Assembly: GCA_027364875.1 (NCBI GenBank)
Contig: DAHXON010000017.1
Coordinates: 8,335-45,502, forward strand
Direction: 5' to 3'
DNA: 37,168 nt
DNA from: Chloroflexota bacterium
GTDB taxonomy: Bacteria; Chloroflexota; Limnocylindria; Limnocylindrales; CSP1-4
Shown here: in pieces, positions 31,103 to 37,168 of the stretch
Position numbering within the stretch: position 1 is the first letter of the stretch
Layout: each line of letters opens with the position of its first letter
Program-made: the position numbers and the translations under genes
Notes under the pieces: generated by a model
What the model was told of the DNA's origin: nothing
The model's database searches: none
What the model saw: only the letters and a program-made list of their open reading frames with translations

Positions 31103-32602
31103 ATGGCCACTCGCAGAACCGCCCGAGCCGGCGCGGGCGACGCCGAACAGCAGCAAGCGTTCACGCCGCCGCCCGGGGTCCAGCCGCTCGCCGCCCGGAT
31201 GCGGCCGCGGAGCATCGACGAGATCGTCGGCCAGGAACGCCTTGTTGGGCCGGGCGGCGCGCTGCGGAGGGTCAGCGAGCGCGGCCATCTGGGCTCGGTC
31301 CTGCTGTGGGGCCCGCCCGGCAGCGGCAAGACCTCTCTCGCGCGGGTGCTGGCGGACACGATCGGTGCCCGCCTGGTGACCATCTCCGCGGTGATGAGCG
31401 GCGTCGCGGAGGTCAGGACCCTCGTGGCACAGGCCCGGGAACGGCTCGCCCTCGAGGGTCGCCGGACGGTCCTCTTCATCGACGAGATCCACCGCTTCAA
31501 CAAGTCTCAGCAGGATGCCCTGCTCCCTCACGTCGAGGACGGGACGGTGATGCTGGTGGGGGCCACGACCGAGAACCCCTACTTCGAAGTCAACTCGGCG
31601 CTCCTGTCGCGCATGCGTGTCTACCGGCTGGAGCCGCTCACCGACGACCAGGTCGAGACGGTGGTCCGGCGCGCGATCGACGACGCCGAGCGCGGCCTGG
31701 CCGGTGAGCTTGGGCCTGAAGGCGGCGTCAGCCTGGCCGACGAGCCGTTCGAGCATCTGGTCGGGCTCTCGGCCGGAGACGCCAGGCAGGCCCTCAACGT
31801 CCTCGAGAACGCCGTCTCGATCGCCGAGTCGGAAGGGATCAGGGACGAGGCCGGCCGCGTTTCGCCGCGCCTCGAGGATGTGGAGGCTGCGGCTCAGCAG
31901 CGCGTCCTCTCCTACGACCGGGCCGGCGACGGCCACTACGACACCGTCTCGGCCTTCATCAAGAGCATTCGGGGCAACGACCCGGACGCGGCCCTGTACT
32001 GGCTCGCGGCGATGATCGCCGCCGGCGAGGATCCCCGATTCATCGCTCGCCGGCTGATCATCTCCGCGTCGGAAGACGTCGGCATGGCCGATCCACGCGG
32101 ACTGGAGGTGGCCGTCGCCGCCGCGCAGGCCCTCGACTGGGTTGGACTCCCCGAGGCCGCCTACGCCCTTGCCCACGCCACCGTGATGCTGGCGGTCACT
32201 GCCAAGAGCAACTCGATCGGACGGGCCTACTTCGCCGCGATGGACGACCTCCTCGAGAACGGCTCGCTGCCCGTTCCGGCCCATCTGCGCTCTTCGGGCC
32301 CGGGCCGGCGGACCTATCGCTACCCGCACGACTACGAAGGCGACGACGTCGAACAGCGGTACCTGCCCGACAAGCTCGCCGACCGCCGCTACTACTTCCC
32401 GGGCGATCAAGGCGCCGAATCGCGTATCGACGAGCGTCTGGAACGCCTGCGCGAGGCCAGACGTGAGGCGCCGAGGCGCAAGAGGCGCATTCCCGGCGAG
32501 CCCGACTCCGACCCGATGGCGACGTCGTCCGAGGCGATGCGGCGGCGGCGCGAGAGCCTGGGCGACCTGTCGGACAGCCAGCGGCGCGACGCCGAGGACT
32601 GA
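31103..32602 (+). CDS. rarA: Replication-associated recombination protein RarA (MgsA)
   Basis: AAA+ ATPase of the clamp-loader class that acts at stalled replication forks. The 499-residue protein has Walker A GPPGSGKT (70-77), Walker B LFIDEIHRF, sensor 1 GATTENPYFEVN, and the C-terminal tetramerisation region (YDRAGDGHYDTVSAFIKSIRGNDPDAALYWLAAM). It extends about 60 residues beyond typical RarA in a basic, charged tail (from about 440) of low complexity. The ATG at 31103 has no ribosome binding site and may be leaderless. The minus-strand frame that runs opposite the whole gene is a GC-rich shadow. Followed by 317 nt without a confident gene. Confidence 0.94.
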   Translation: MATRRTARAGAGDAEQQQAFTPPPGVQPLAARMRPRSIDEIVGQERLVGPGGALRRVSERGHLGSVLLWGPPGSGKTSLARVLADTIGARLVTISAVMSGVAEVRTLVAQARERLALEGRRTVLFIDEIHRFNKSQQDALLPHVEDGTVMLVGATTENPYFEVNSALLSRMRVYRLEPLTDDQVETVVRRAIDDAERGLAGELGPEGGVSLADEPFEHLVGLSAGDARQALNVLENAVSIAESEGIRDEAGRVSPRLEDVEAAAQQRVLSYDRAGDGHYDTVSAFIKSIRGNDPDAALYWLAAMIAAGEDPRFIARRLIISASEDVGMADPRGLEVAVAAAQALDWVGLPEAAYALAHATVMLAVTAKSNSIGRAYFAAMDDLLENGSLPVPAHLRSSGPGRRTYRYPHDYEGDDVEQRYLPDKLADRRYYFPGDQGAESRIDERLERLREARREAPRRKRRIPGEPDSDPMATSSEAMRRRRESLGDLSDSQRRDAED

Positions 32603-32605
32603 CAG

Positions 32606-32625
32606 CGGGCCGTGCGACGGTCCCG
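32606..32625 (+). terminator. Weak hairpin after rarA
   Basis: CGGGCCGT and ACGGTCCCG pair over 8 bp with one bulged T and a 3-nt loop, 3 nt past the rarA stop. No T-run follows. Confidence 0.3.
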
Positions 32626-32919
32626 TGGACTGGCTGATTGCGTAAGGCTTCCTAGCCCGACTGGATGAGCCCAACCGGGTCATTGCGCCGCGAAAGGAAA
32701 CCCGCCAGCCTGCGGAGTGGCAAGGCAGGGCCTCACCGAAAACTGTCCCGATCTGGATGCGGCCCCAGGAGCTGCGGGAGCGCAATTTCAGAAGAGCGGC
32801 CAGTTCGACGTTTTGACACAGCGAAGCTGCGATGGCCGTCCCCGACACGCGACGCTACAGGTTTCGGCTCGCCGCCCGAATACTGCATTGCGTCTCGAGG
32901 ACCCTAGTGTGGAGCGCTT
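32626..32919. other. Stretch with no confident gene between rarA and the 133-aa gene
   Basis: No frame here has plausible protein character; the open frames are short and arginine/proline/serine-rich. It contains an exact TTGACA at 32813-32818, but no -10 at 16-19 nt. No tRNA-like fold, long repeat or transposase fragment was seen. Confidence 0.5.
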
Positions 32920-33321
32920 ATGTCACGAGCGCACGCAGTCGCGCCGGCCCTTACGGGGCCTTCGTCTTTGGGACTCGCGAGAGCCGAGGCCGTCGCCCGC
33001 AAGAGGCGACCGTGTCCATCGGCGGCGCCCGACAATGGCTACCTGGAGCGTGCCCTGCTGCTCTGGCCCAGACTCGATCGGGCCAGACTGCGCAAGGTTG
33101 CCGGCGATCCGCGCCGCATCGCCGAGATGGTCGCCGGCCGTACGTCCCAGCCGTTCGAGGTGATCCTGGCCATGCTTGTGCGCCAGAACCCCTCTCTTGC
33201 CGCTCCAACCGAGGAACCCGGCACCTTCGAGGTCCGGCCCGAGACACCACGCGTTGCCCTCCGAATCGTGCGACCGGAAGAGAACGCGGAGAGTCAGGTC
33301 CAGACTCTCGTTCGGATCTGA
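32920..33321 (+). CDS. Hypothetical protein of 133 residues
   Basis: Unrecognised soluble protein. The middle (about 38-93), NGYLERALLLWPRLDRARLRKVAGDPRRIAEMVAGRTSQPFEVILAMLV, looks like a small helical domain with regular hydrophobic spacing and is the best evidence that the frame is real. The first 35 residues and the last 35 appear unstructured. The ATG at 32920 has GGAG 5 nt upstream, and a strong terminator follows 29 nt after the stop. Competing frames across the same bases are richer in arginine and lack such a block. No function can be proposed. Confidence 0.6.
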   Translation: MSRAHAVAPALTGPSSLGLARAEAVARKRRPCPSAAPDNGYLERALLLWPRLDRARLRKVAGDPRRIAEMVAGRTSQPFEVILAMLVRQNPSLAAPTEEPGTFEVRPETPRVALRIVRPEENAESQVQTLVRI

Positions 33322-33350
33322 TCGGATCCGCCGCTCACCCGCCGCCTAAC

Positions 33351-33384
33351 GGCCGCGACCCGCCGGGATCGCGGCCTTTCCTTC
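33351..33384 (+). terminator. Rho-independent terminator after the 133-aa gene
   Basis: Arms GGCCGCGA (33351-33358) and TCGCGGCC (33369-33376) form a perfect 8-bp stem extended by CCC/GGG with one bulged A, followed by TTTCCTTC on the plus strand. It supports a transcription unit ending here. The vapC stop is 3 nt away on the other strand. Confidence 0.8.
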
Positions 33385-33386
33385 GG

Positions 33387-33800
33387 TCAGGGCTCCAGTT
33401 GCAGCGCTCGGACGTGCCGGGGCCGGAAGATGGCGATGGGCGGACGGTCGAAGGCGACCACTCTGGTCACGCCGAGCCTCTCGGCCATGGCGACGAGAAC
33501 CGCGTCCGTGAGACGAGGCCGGTATTCGGTCGTCTCGCGCATCAGCTCAGCCGCCCGCGCCAGGTCCGCCGACGTCGGGGCCACGACCTTGATCGCCCCA
33601 TCCGAGATGGATTTGAGAAGGGCGAAGGTGGCCCGCAGCCCAAGCTCGCGCTGGAGGAGCAGATCCAGCTCGGCCAGGGTCAGCGCGCCGATCATCAGCG
33701 GCTCGTTGACCTGGGCGAACCAGGCCAGCGCCGCCCTGTGGTTCAGATCCGACTGATCGGCGGCCGCGAGGACCGCGCTCGAGTCCAGCAGAACGGCCAT
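33387..33800 (-). CDS. vapC: VapC-type PIN-domain toxin
   Basis: 137-residue PIN-domain ribonuclease, the toxin of a type II toxin-antitoxin module. The acidic active-site residues are visible: D6 (LLDSSAVLAA), E44 (LTLAELDLLL), D99 (RLTDAVLVAMAE) and D118 (AFDRPP). VapC toxins cut specific tRNAs or rRNA; the target here is unknown. The ATG at 33800 lies 2 nt after the antitoxin stop. The same frame is open to 34280, but that part overlaps the antitoxin gene and lacks PIN character. All catalytic residues are intact, so the toxin is probably functional. Confidence 0.9.
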   Translation of the reverse strand: MAVLLDSSAVLAAADQSDLNHRAALAWFAQVNEPLMIGALTLAELDLLLQRELGLRATFALLKSISDGAIKVVAPTSADLARAAELMRETTEYRPRLTDAVLVAMAERLGVTRVVAFDRPPIAIFRPRHVRALQLEP

Positions 33801-33802
33801 CG

Positions 33803-34054
33803 CTAGACCTCGTCCGGGTCGGGCCGGATGCCGGCTTCCCGCCGCGCGATGGACCTGCCGTCGATCGAGAGCCGGCCGTGATCGCTCCGCCCGACGGCAA
33901 GGAATGCCAGGTCCGGGGTGGTGTCGTGCGCTTCCAGGTAGGCCTCGACCGCGCCGGCGATGACTGCCGTCTTCGTGGCGCCGGTGCGGGCGGCGAAGCG
34001 GTCCAGTCTGTCGAGCAGATCGGAGTCCATCAGGATCGTCGTTCTGCGTTGCAT
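33803..34054 (-). CDS. vapB: VapB-type ribbon-helix-helix antitoxin
   Basis: 83-residue protein. Its first 45 residues (RRTTILMDSDLLDRLDRFAARTGATKTAVIAGAVEAYL) form a ribbon-helix-helix DNA-binding domain of the CopG/VapB type, with the beta strand RRTTILM. The C-terminal 35 residues should wrap the toxin; they are acidic at the end (PDPDEV). Antitoxins of this type neutralise VapC and repress their own promoter. The ATG at 34054 overlaps an AT-rich inverted repeat that could be the operator. vapC follows after 2 nt. Confidence 0.85.
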   Translation of the reverse strand: MQRRTTILMDSDLLDRLDRFAARTGATKTAVIAGAVEAYLEAHDTTPDLAFLAVGRSDHGRLSIDGRSIARREAGIRPDPDEV

Positions 34055-34069
34055 ATGCTGTCATATATA
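34053..34069 (-). promoter_or_regulatory. AT-rich vapBC promoter/operator
   Basis: Inverted repeat ATATG and CATAT with a 4-nt spacer (34053-34066) overlaps the vapB start codon. The adjoining TATATA (34064-34069) could be the -10 box, 9 nt before the ATG. It is a marked AT-rich spot in GC-rich DNA, fitting autorepression by VapB. Confidence 0.5.
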
Positions 34070-34097
34070 CCACACTGGCTCCCCTCTCGGCAGCCGC

Positions 34098-34103
34098 TAC
34101 CAT
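34098..34103 (+). promoter_or_regulatory. Candidate -10 box of the serine operon
   Basis: TACCAT on the plus strand, 34 nt before the GTG of the aminotransferase gene. It would give a short leader with the GAGAGG ribosome binding site. No -35 was recognised. Confidence 0.35.
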
Positions 34104-34137
34104 GCGGCGACACTCGTGAGCAGAGAGGTGGCAAACC

Positions 34138-35322
34138 GTGAACCGCTTCGAACCCAACCTTCGCATCCCCGGGCCGACGTCGCTGCCTGACGCGGTCCGC
34201 GAGGCCGGCGCCCGCCAGATGGTCAACCATCGCGGCCCCGAGTTCGCGGTCCTCCAGAACTCGATCATCGACCGTCTCAAGAAGTTCTACCGGACCGAGA
34301 ACGACGTCCTGATCGTGACGGCGGCCGGCACGGGTGGCCTCGAGTCGGCGATCGTCAGCTTCCTCTCCCCCGGCGACAAGGTCCTCGCGATCAGCATCGG
34401 CGCGTTCGGCGACCGTTTCGCCAAGATCGCGACCGTCTACGGGGCGGACGTCACCAAGCTCGGCTTCGAGTGGGGCAAGGCAGCCGATCCGGGCAAGGTT
34501 CGTGAGGCCATCAAGGCCGGCGGCCCATGGAAGGCCGTGCTGATGACCCAGAACGAGACCTCCACGGCGGTCACCAACCCCATCGCCATCCTCGCCGCGG
34601 CGGTCAAGGACGAGGCTCCGGACGCCCTGATCCTCGTGGACGCGATCAGCGGACTCGGCGCGGTCCCGTTCGAGACGGATGCGTGGGGCCTTGACGTGGT
34701 GGTCAGCGGCTCGCAGAAGGCCTGGATGGTCGCGCCCGGCCTGTCGTTCGTCGCCGTGTCGCCGCGAGCCTGGGAAGCCGCCGCGACGGCGAAGATGCCC
34801 AAGTTCTACTTCGACCTCGCTGCTCACAAGACCAGCGCAGAAGCCGGCCAGACGCCCTGGACCCCCGCGGTCGCAGTGATGTTCCAGCTGGACGCGGCCC
34901 TCAACCTGATGGAGCAGGAGGGTCTCGACGACATCTGGAAGCGCCACGCCGCGGTCGGCGCCGCGGTCCGGGCCGGCCTCCAGACGCTCGGCTTCAAGCT
35001 CCTCGCCGATCCGGACTACGCGTCCGACACGGTCACCGGCGCGTGGATCCCGGAAGATCTCGAGTGGAAGGCCTTCAACGGCAAGCTCCGCAAGCTCGGT
35101 CTCGTCGTCGCCGGAGGACAGGGCGCGCTCAAGGGCAAGATCTTCAGGATCGGGCACCTTGGCCACGTCACCGTGCCGGCAATCCTCAATGCCATGGCGG
35201 TCCTGGAGCAGGCCCTCCTCGAGCTCGGCCGTCCGGTTGAGCCGGGCGCCGCCGTGAAGGCCGCCCAGGTAGCCGCTCTCGAAGTCCTGGGCCTCGCGGT
35301 CGCCGAAGGAGCAGCCCGATGA
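34138..35322 (+). CDS. Class V aminotransferase, probable phosphoserine/serine transaminase
   Basis: 394-residue fold-type I PLP enzyme of the alanine-glyoxylate/serine-pyruvate aminotransferase branch. The PLP lysine is K194 in SGSQKAWM, the cofactor aspartate lies in LILVDAISGLGAVPF, the phosphate-binding turn is AAGTGGLES, and the substrate loop begins FEPNLRIPGPTSLP. True SerC has a different signature. Because the next gene is serA, overlapping by ATGA, the likely reaction is 3-phosphohydroxypyruvate to phosphoserine, as class V enzymes do in some archaea and thermophilic bacteria. Serine-glyoxylate transamination is the alternative. The start is GTG at 34138 with GAGAGG about 10 nt upstream. 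Confidence 0.9.
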   Translation: MNRFEPNLRIPGPTSLPDAVREAGARQMVNHRGPEFAVLQNSIIDRLKKFYRTENDVLIVTAAGTGGLESAIVSFLSPGDKVLAISIGAFGDRFAKIATVYGADVTKLGFEWGKAADPGKVREAIKAGGPWKAVLMTQNETSTAVTNPIAILAAAVKDEAPDALILVDAISGLGAVPFETDAWGLDVVVSGSQKAWMVAPGLSFVAVSPRAWEAAATAKMPKFYFDLAAHKTSAEAGQTPWTPAVAVMFQLDAALNLMEQEGLDDIWKRHAAVGAAVRAGLQTLGFKLLADPDYASDTVTGAWIPEDLEWKAFNGKLRKLGLVVAGGQGALKGKIFRIGHLGHVTVPAILNAMAVLEQALLELGRPVEPGAAVKAAQVAALEVLGLAVAEGAAR

Positions 35323-36905
35323 AGATCCTCGTAGCCGAGCCGCTGGCCAAACAGGGTCTCGAGATTCTCAAGGCGCCGGGCCACCAGGTCGACGAGAAGA
35401 TAGGCCTCACGCCGGAGCAGCTCGGCGAGGTCATCGGCGAGTACGACGCCCTGCTGGTCCGAAGCCAGGTCAAGGTCACCGCCGACATCATCGCCAGGGC
35501 CAGCCGCATGGTGGTCATCGGCCGGGCCGGCGTCGGCGTGGACAACGTCGACCTCGAAGCGGCCACCAGGGCCGGGATCGTGGTCGTCAACGCCCCGACC
35601 GGGAACACCATCTCCGCCGCGGAACAGACCATTGCCCTCATGCTCGCCGTCGCTCGAAAGACCGCGGCGGCGGACGCCTCGATACGCCGCGGCGAGTGGA
35701 AGCGCAACTCCTTCACCGGCGTGGAGCTTCGCGGCCGGACCCTCGGCATCATCGGCCTCGGCAAGATTGGCATGGCCGTGGCGGATCGCGCCAACGGCCT
35801 CGAGATGAGCGTCCTCGGCTACGACCCGTACGTCACGGCCGAGCAGGCCGCCCTCCACGGCGTCACCCTGGCCGAGTTCGACGCGATCATCGAAAAGGCC
35901 GACATGATCACCGTCCACGTCCCCGGCGGGAAGGCGACCAAGGGCCTGATCGGCGCGGATCAGATCGCCAGGATGAAACCCGGCGTGATGATCATCAACG
36001 TCGCTCGCGGCGGCATCTACGACGAGGCCGCGGTCGCCCAGGCGCTCGCCGACGGCAAGATCGCTGGAGCCGGGTTCGACGTCTACGACCCCGAGCCGAT
36101 CGCCGCCGACAATCCCCTGCTCACCGCGCCCAATACCACCTTGACGCCGCATCTCGGCGCTCTCACCCAGGAAGCCCAGCTGCGCGTGGCCGAGGAAGCC
36201 TGCGACCAGGTCGTGGACGTTCTGGCGGGCCGCTCCGCACGATACGCGGTCAACGCCCCGCTGCTCACTCCGGAGACCTCGCGGGCAACCGCTCCCTATC
36301 TCCCGCTCACCGTCACTCTGGGCCGGTTCGCCGCCCAGTACCTCCGCCACGGCGTCAACAAGCTCACGGTGGACGTAGCCGGCGAGATCGCCGACCACAA
36401 CACCTCGCAGCTCGTGGCCGCGGCGCTGCGTGGAATCCTCGAGGAGGCCACCACCGAGCGCGTCAACCTCATCAACGCGGCGTTCCTGGCCAAGAACCGG
36501 GGCATCGCCGTCGAGGAGCGCAAGTCCACGGACGCCGGCACCTACGCCTCGCTCGTGACGCTCACCGTCGAGGGCGACGCGGGCAAGGCGGTCGTCGCCG
36601 GAACCGTCGCCAACGGCGAACCGCGTCTCGTCTGCATCGACGACAGCTGGATCGACATGGCCCCCACGTCGCTGATGGTGATGACCCGGCATCAGGACAA
36701 GCCCGGCACGATGGGCCGGATCGGCCTGATCCTTGGCGAGGCCGCGGTCAACATCAGCTCCATGACTCTGGCCCGGGCCGAGTCGCGCCACGACGCGCTC
36801 ATGTTGCTCGCCGTGGACGACGAGGTCCCGGACGCGGTGGCGGCCGCCATCAAGAACCACCCGAACGTCCTCGACGTCTGGGTCATTCGCAACGGCGAGC
36901 GCTAG
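35319..36905 (+). CDS. serA: D-3-phosphoglycerate dehydrogenase
   Basis: First enzyme of phosphorylated serine synthesis, oxidising 3-phosphoglycerate with NAD. The 528 residues match the long bacterial type: a catalytic/Rossmann core with GLGKIG (146-151) and the triad R230 (VARGGIYDE), E259 and H278 (TPHLG), then an intervening allosteric substrate-binding domain (about 315-445) and a C-terminal ACT domain (about 455-528, KPGTMGRIGLILGEAAVNISSM) that usually senses serine. The ATG lies in an ATGA overlap with the aminotransferase gene. The histidine phosphatase gene starts 5 nt downstream. Confidence 0.96.
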   Translation: MKILVAEPLAKQGLEILKAPGHQVDEKIGLTPEQLGEVIGEYDALLVRSQVKVTADIIARASRMVVIGRAGVGVDNVDLEAATRAGIVVVNAPTGNTISAAEQTIALMLAVARKTAAADASIRRGEWKRNSFTGVELRGRTLGIIGLGKIGMAVADRANGLEMSVLGYDPYVTAEQAALHGVTLAEFDAIIEKADMITVHVPGGKATKGLIGADQIARMKPGVMIINVARGGIYDEAAVAQALADGKIAGAGFDVYDPEPIAADNPLLTAPNTTLTPHLGALTQEAQLRVAEEACDQVVDVLAGRSARYAVNAPLLTPETSRATAPYLPLTVTLGRFAAQYLRHGVNKLTVDVAGEIADHNTSQLVAAALRGILEEATTERVNLINAAFLAKNRGIAVEERKSTDAGTYASLVTLTVEGDAGKAVVAGTVANGEPRLVCIDDSWIDMAPTSLMVMTRHQDKPGTMGRIGLILGEAAVNISSMTLARAESRHDALMLLAVDDEVPDAVAAAIKNHPNVLDVWVIRNGER

Positions 36906-36910
36906 AGCCC

Positions 36911-37168
36911 GTGGCAGAGAGTTCACTTGAGCGCCCGGGGGATACCTCCGGGCGCTCGAGCCCTGTCTCGGGCTCGGTTCCGCTGATCCCCGACGGACTC
37001 GACGCGGTGCTCGTGCTGCTGCGTCACGGAGAAACCGAGTTCATCGTCCAGAAGCGCTTCCAGGGCCAGATGGAAGCGCCGCTCACGCGCCTCGGCGAGC
37101 GGCAGGCCACGCTCGCGGGCCGCCGTCTCGCGTCTCCCGCTACCCCGCCGGCGGTGCCGGTCCCCGAT
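36911..37168 (+). CDS. Histidine phosphatase family protein, 3' end beyond the window
   Basis: The frame from the GTG at 36911 stays open for 86 codons to the window end. After about 35 residues of Ser/Pro/Gly-rich leader comes AVLVLLRHGETEFIVQKRFQGQMEAPLTRLGERQATLAGRRL, the N-terminal signature of the phosphoglycerate-mutase-like superfamily with the catalytic histidine in RHGET. Placement directly after the aminotransferase and serA suggests a phosphoserine phosphatase of the metal-independent kind known from Hydrogenobacter thermophilus; a GpmB-like mutase or other phosphatase remains possible. The start is uncertain: the GTG has only a weak ribosome binding site, and a strong hairpin lies in the leader, so a GTG or other start nearer the core may be used. 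Confidence 0.8.
   Translation, partial: MAESSLERPGDTSGRSSPVSGSVPLIPDGLDAVLVLLRHGETEFIVQKRFQGQMEAPLTRLGERQATLAGRRLASPATPPAVPVPD
36926..36960 (+). other. Stem-loop between serA and the phosphatase core
   Basis: Arms CTTGAGCGCCCGG (36926-36938) and CCGGGCGCTCGAG (36948-36960) pair over 13 bp with one wobble around a 9-nt loop. A smaller GAGCCC/GGGCTC repeat follows. No T-run follows, so it may attenuate rather than terminate, or mark where the true phosphatase start is further downstream. Confidence 0.5.

Noticed and set aside
23746-32602. Possible single DNA-repair or defence island formed by the helicase-nuclease, DUF4446, kinase and rarA genes
   Set aside because: The genes lie in alternating directions with separate promoters, belong to ordinary chromosomal families, and lack effector or mobility genes.
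32813-32818. Exact TTGACA as a promoter for the 133-aa gene
   Set aside because: No -10 at 16-19 nt; the nearest TANNNT-like boxes are too far away, so it is noted but not called.
30848-32848. A 666-codon minus-strand frame opposite rarA
   Set aside because: It mirrors rarA codon for codon, is rich in Arg, Gly, Val and Asp repeats typical of GC-rich shadows, and has no domain. rarA itself is unambiguous.

Overview
The window is about 37 kb of GC-rich bacterial chromosome carrying ordinary core and near-core genes. I see no insertion sequence, prophage, CRISPR array, rRNA or biosynthetic cluster. Gene content suggests a Chloroflexota-like bacterium, possibly near the Limnocylindria: TrpB2, an FtsH of that style, a DUF4446 protein, an F420-associated zincin, a class V aminotransferase beside SerA, and several small conserved membrane proteins. 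The phylum is an inference from familiarity with these proteins, not a computed placement.

Layout. From 37 to 10372 everything reads on the minus strand: trpB2, a six-TM membrane protein, thpR overlapping ppa, a DnaB-like RecA-core ATPase without the DnaB N-terminal domain, an M20 dipeptidase, ftsH with a strong terminator, tRNA-Met(CAT), a luciferase-like oxidoreductase and a DivIC/FtsB-type protein. A divergent promoter region then leads to the plus-strand pair mrfA-mrfB (10480-14168), a helicase and DEDD exonuclease overlapping by ATGA. A PfkB kinase faces it convergently and is itself divergent from a small acidic protein of unknown function. From 15562 to 27945 there is another long minus-strand series: yrdB-like, ychF, a D-2-hydroxyacid dehydrogenase, an F420-associated zincin, murI, a CpaE/TadZ-like receiver-ParA protein, a methyltransferase, a four-TM protein, a HAD hydrolase, a 1082-aa UvrD helicase fused to an AddB-like Fe-S nuclease, and a DUF4446 protein. 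Next come a small basic single-TM protein (plus), an orphan hybrid histidine kinase (minus), rarA (plus), a small unknown gene, a VapBC toxin-antitoxin pair (minus) and finally a serine operon (plus): class V aminotransferase, serA, and a histidine phosphatase cut by the window end.

How the genes relate. Several encode DNA-damage functions (MrfAB, UvrD-nuclease, RarA, the DnaB-like ATPase), but they are scattered and do not form one island. The serine operon looks like a full three-step pathway in which SerC and SerB are replaced by non-homologous families.

Regulation. Genes inside operons often have a clear Shine-Dalgarno (SD) sequence or a 4-base stop/start overlap. Eight genes that start transcription units have no SD. 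Instead they carry a -10-like TANNNT or TATACC box 6-8 nt before the start codon, which suggests leaderless mRNAs. The best is the DivIC/FtsB-type gene, with TTGACA, a 17-nt spacer, TACGAT, 6 nt and then ATG. I did not find a convincing wholly new system. The most distinctive signals are the leaderless-promoter pattern, the serine operon, the palindromes ahead of the DnaB-like and DUF4446 genes, and a 14-bp hairpin spanning the stop codon of the M20 gene.
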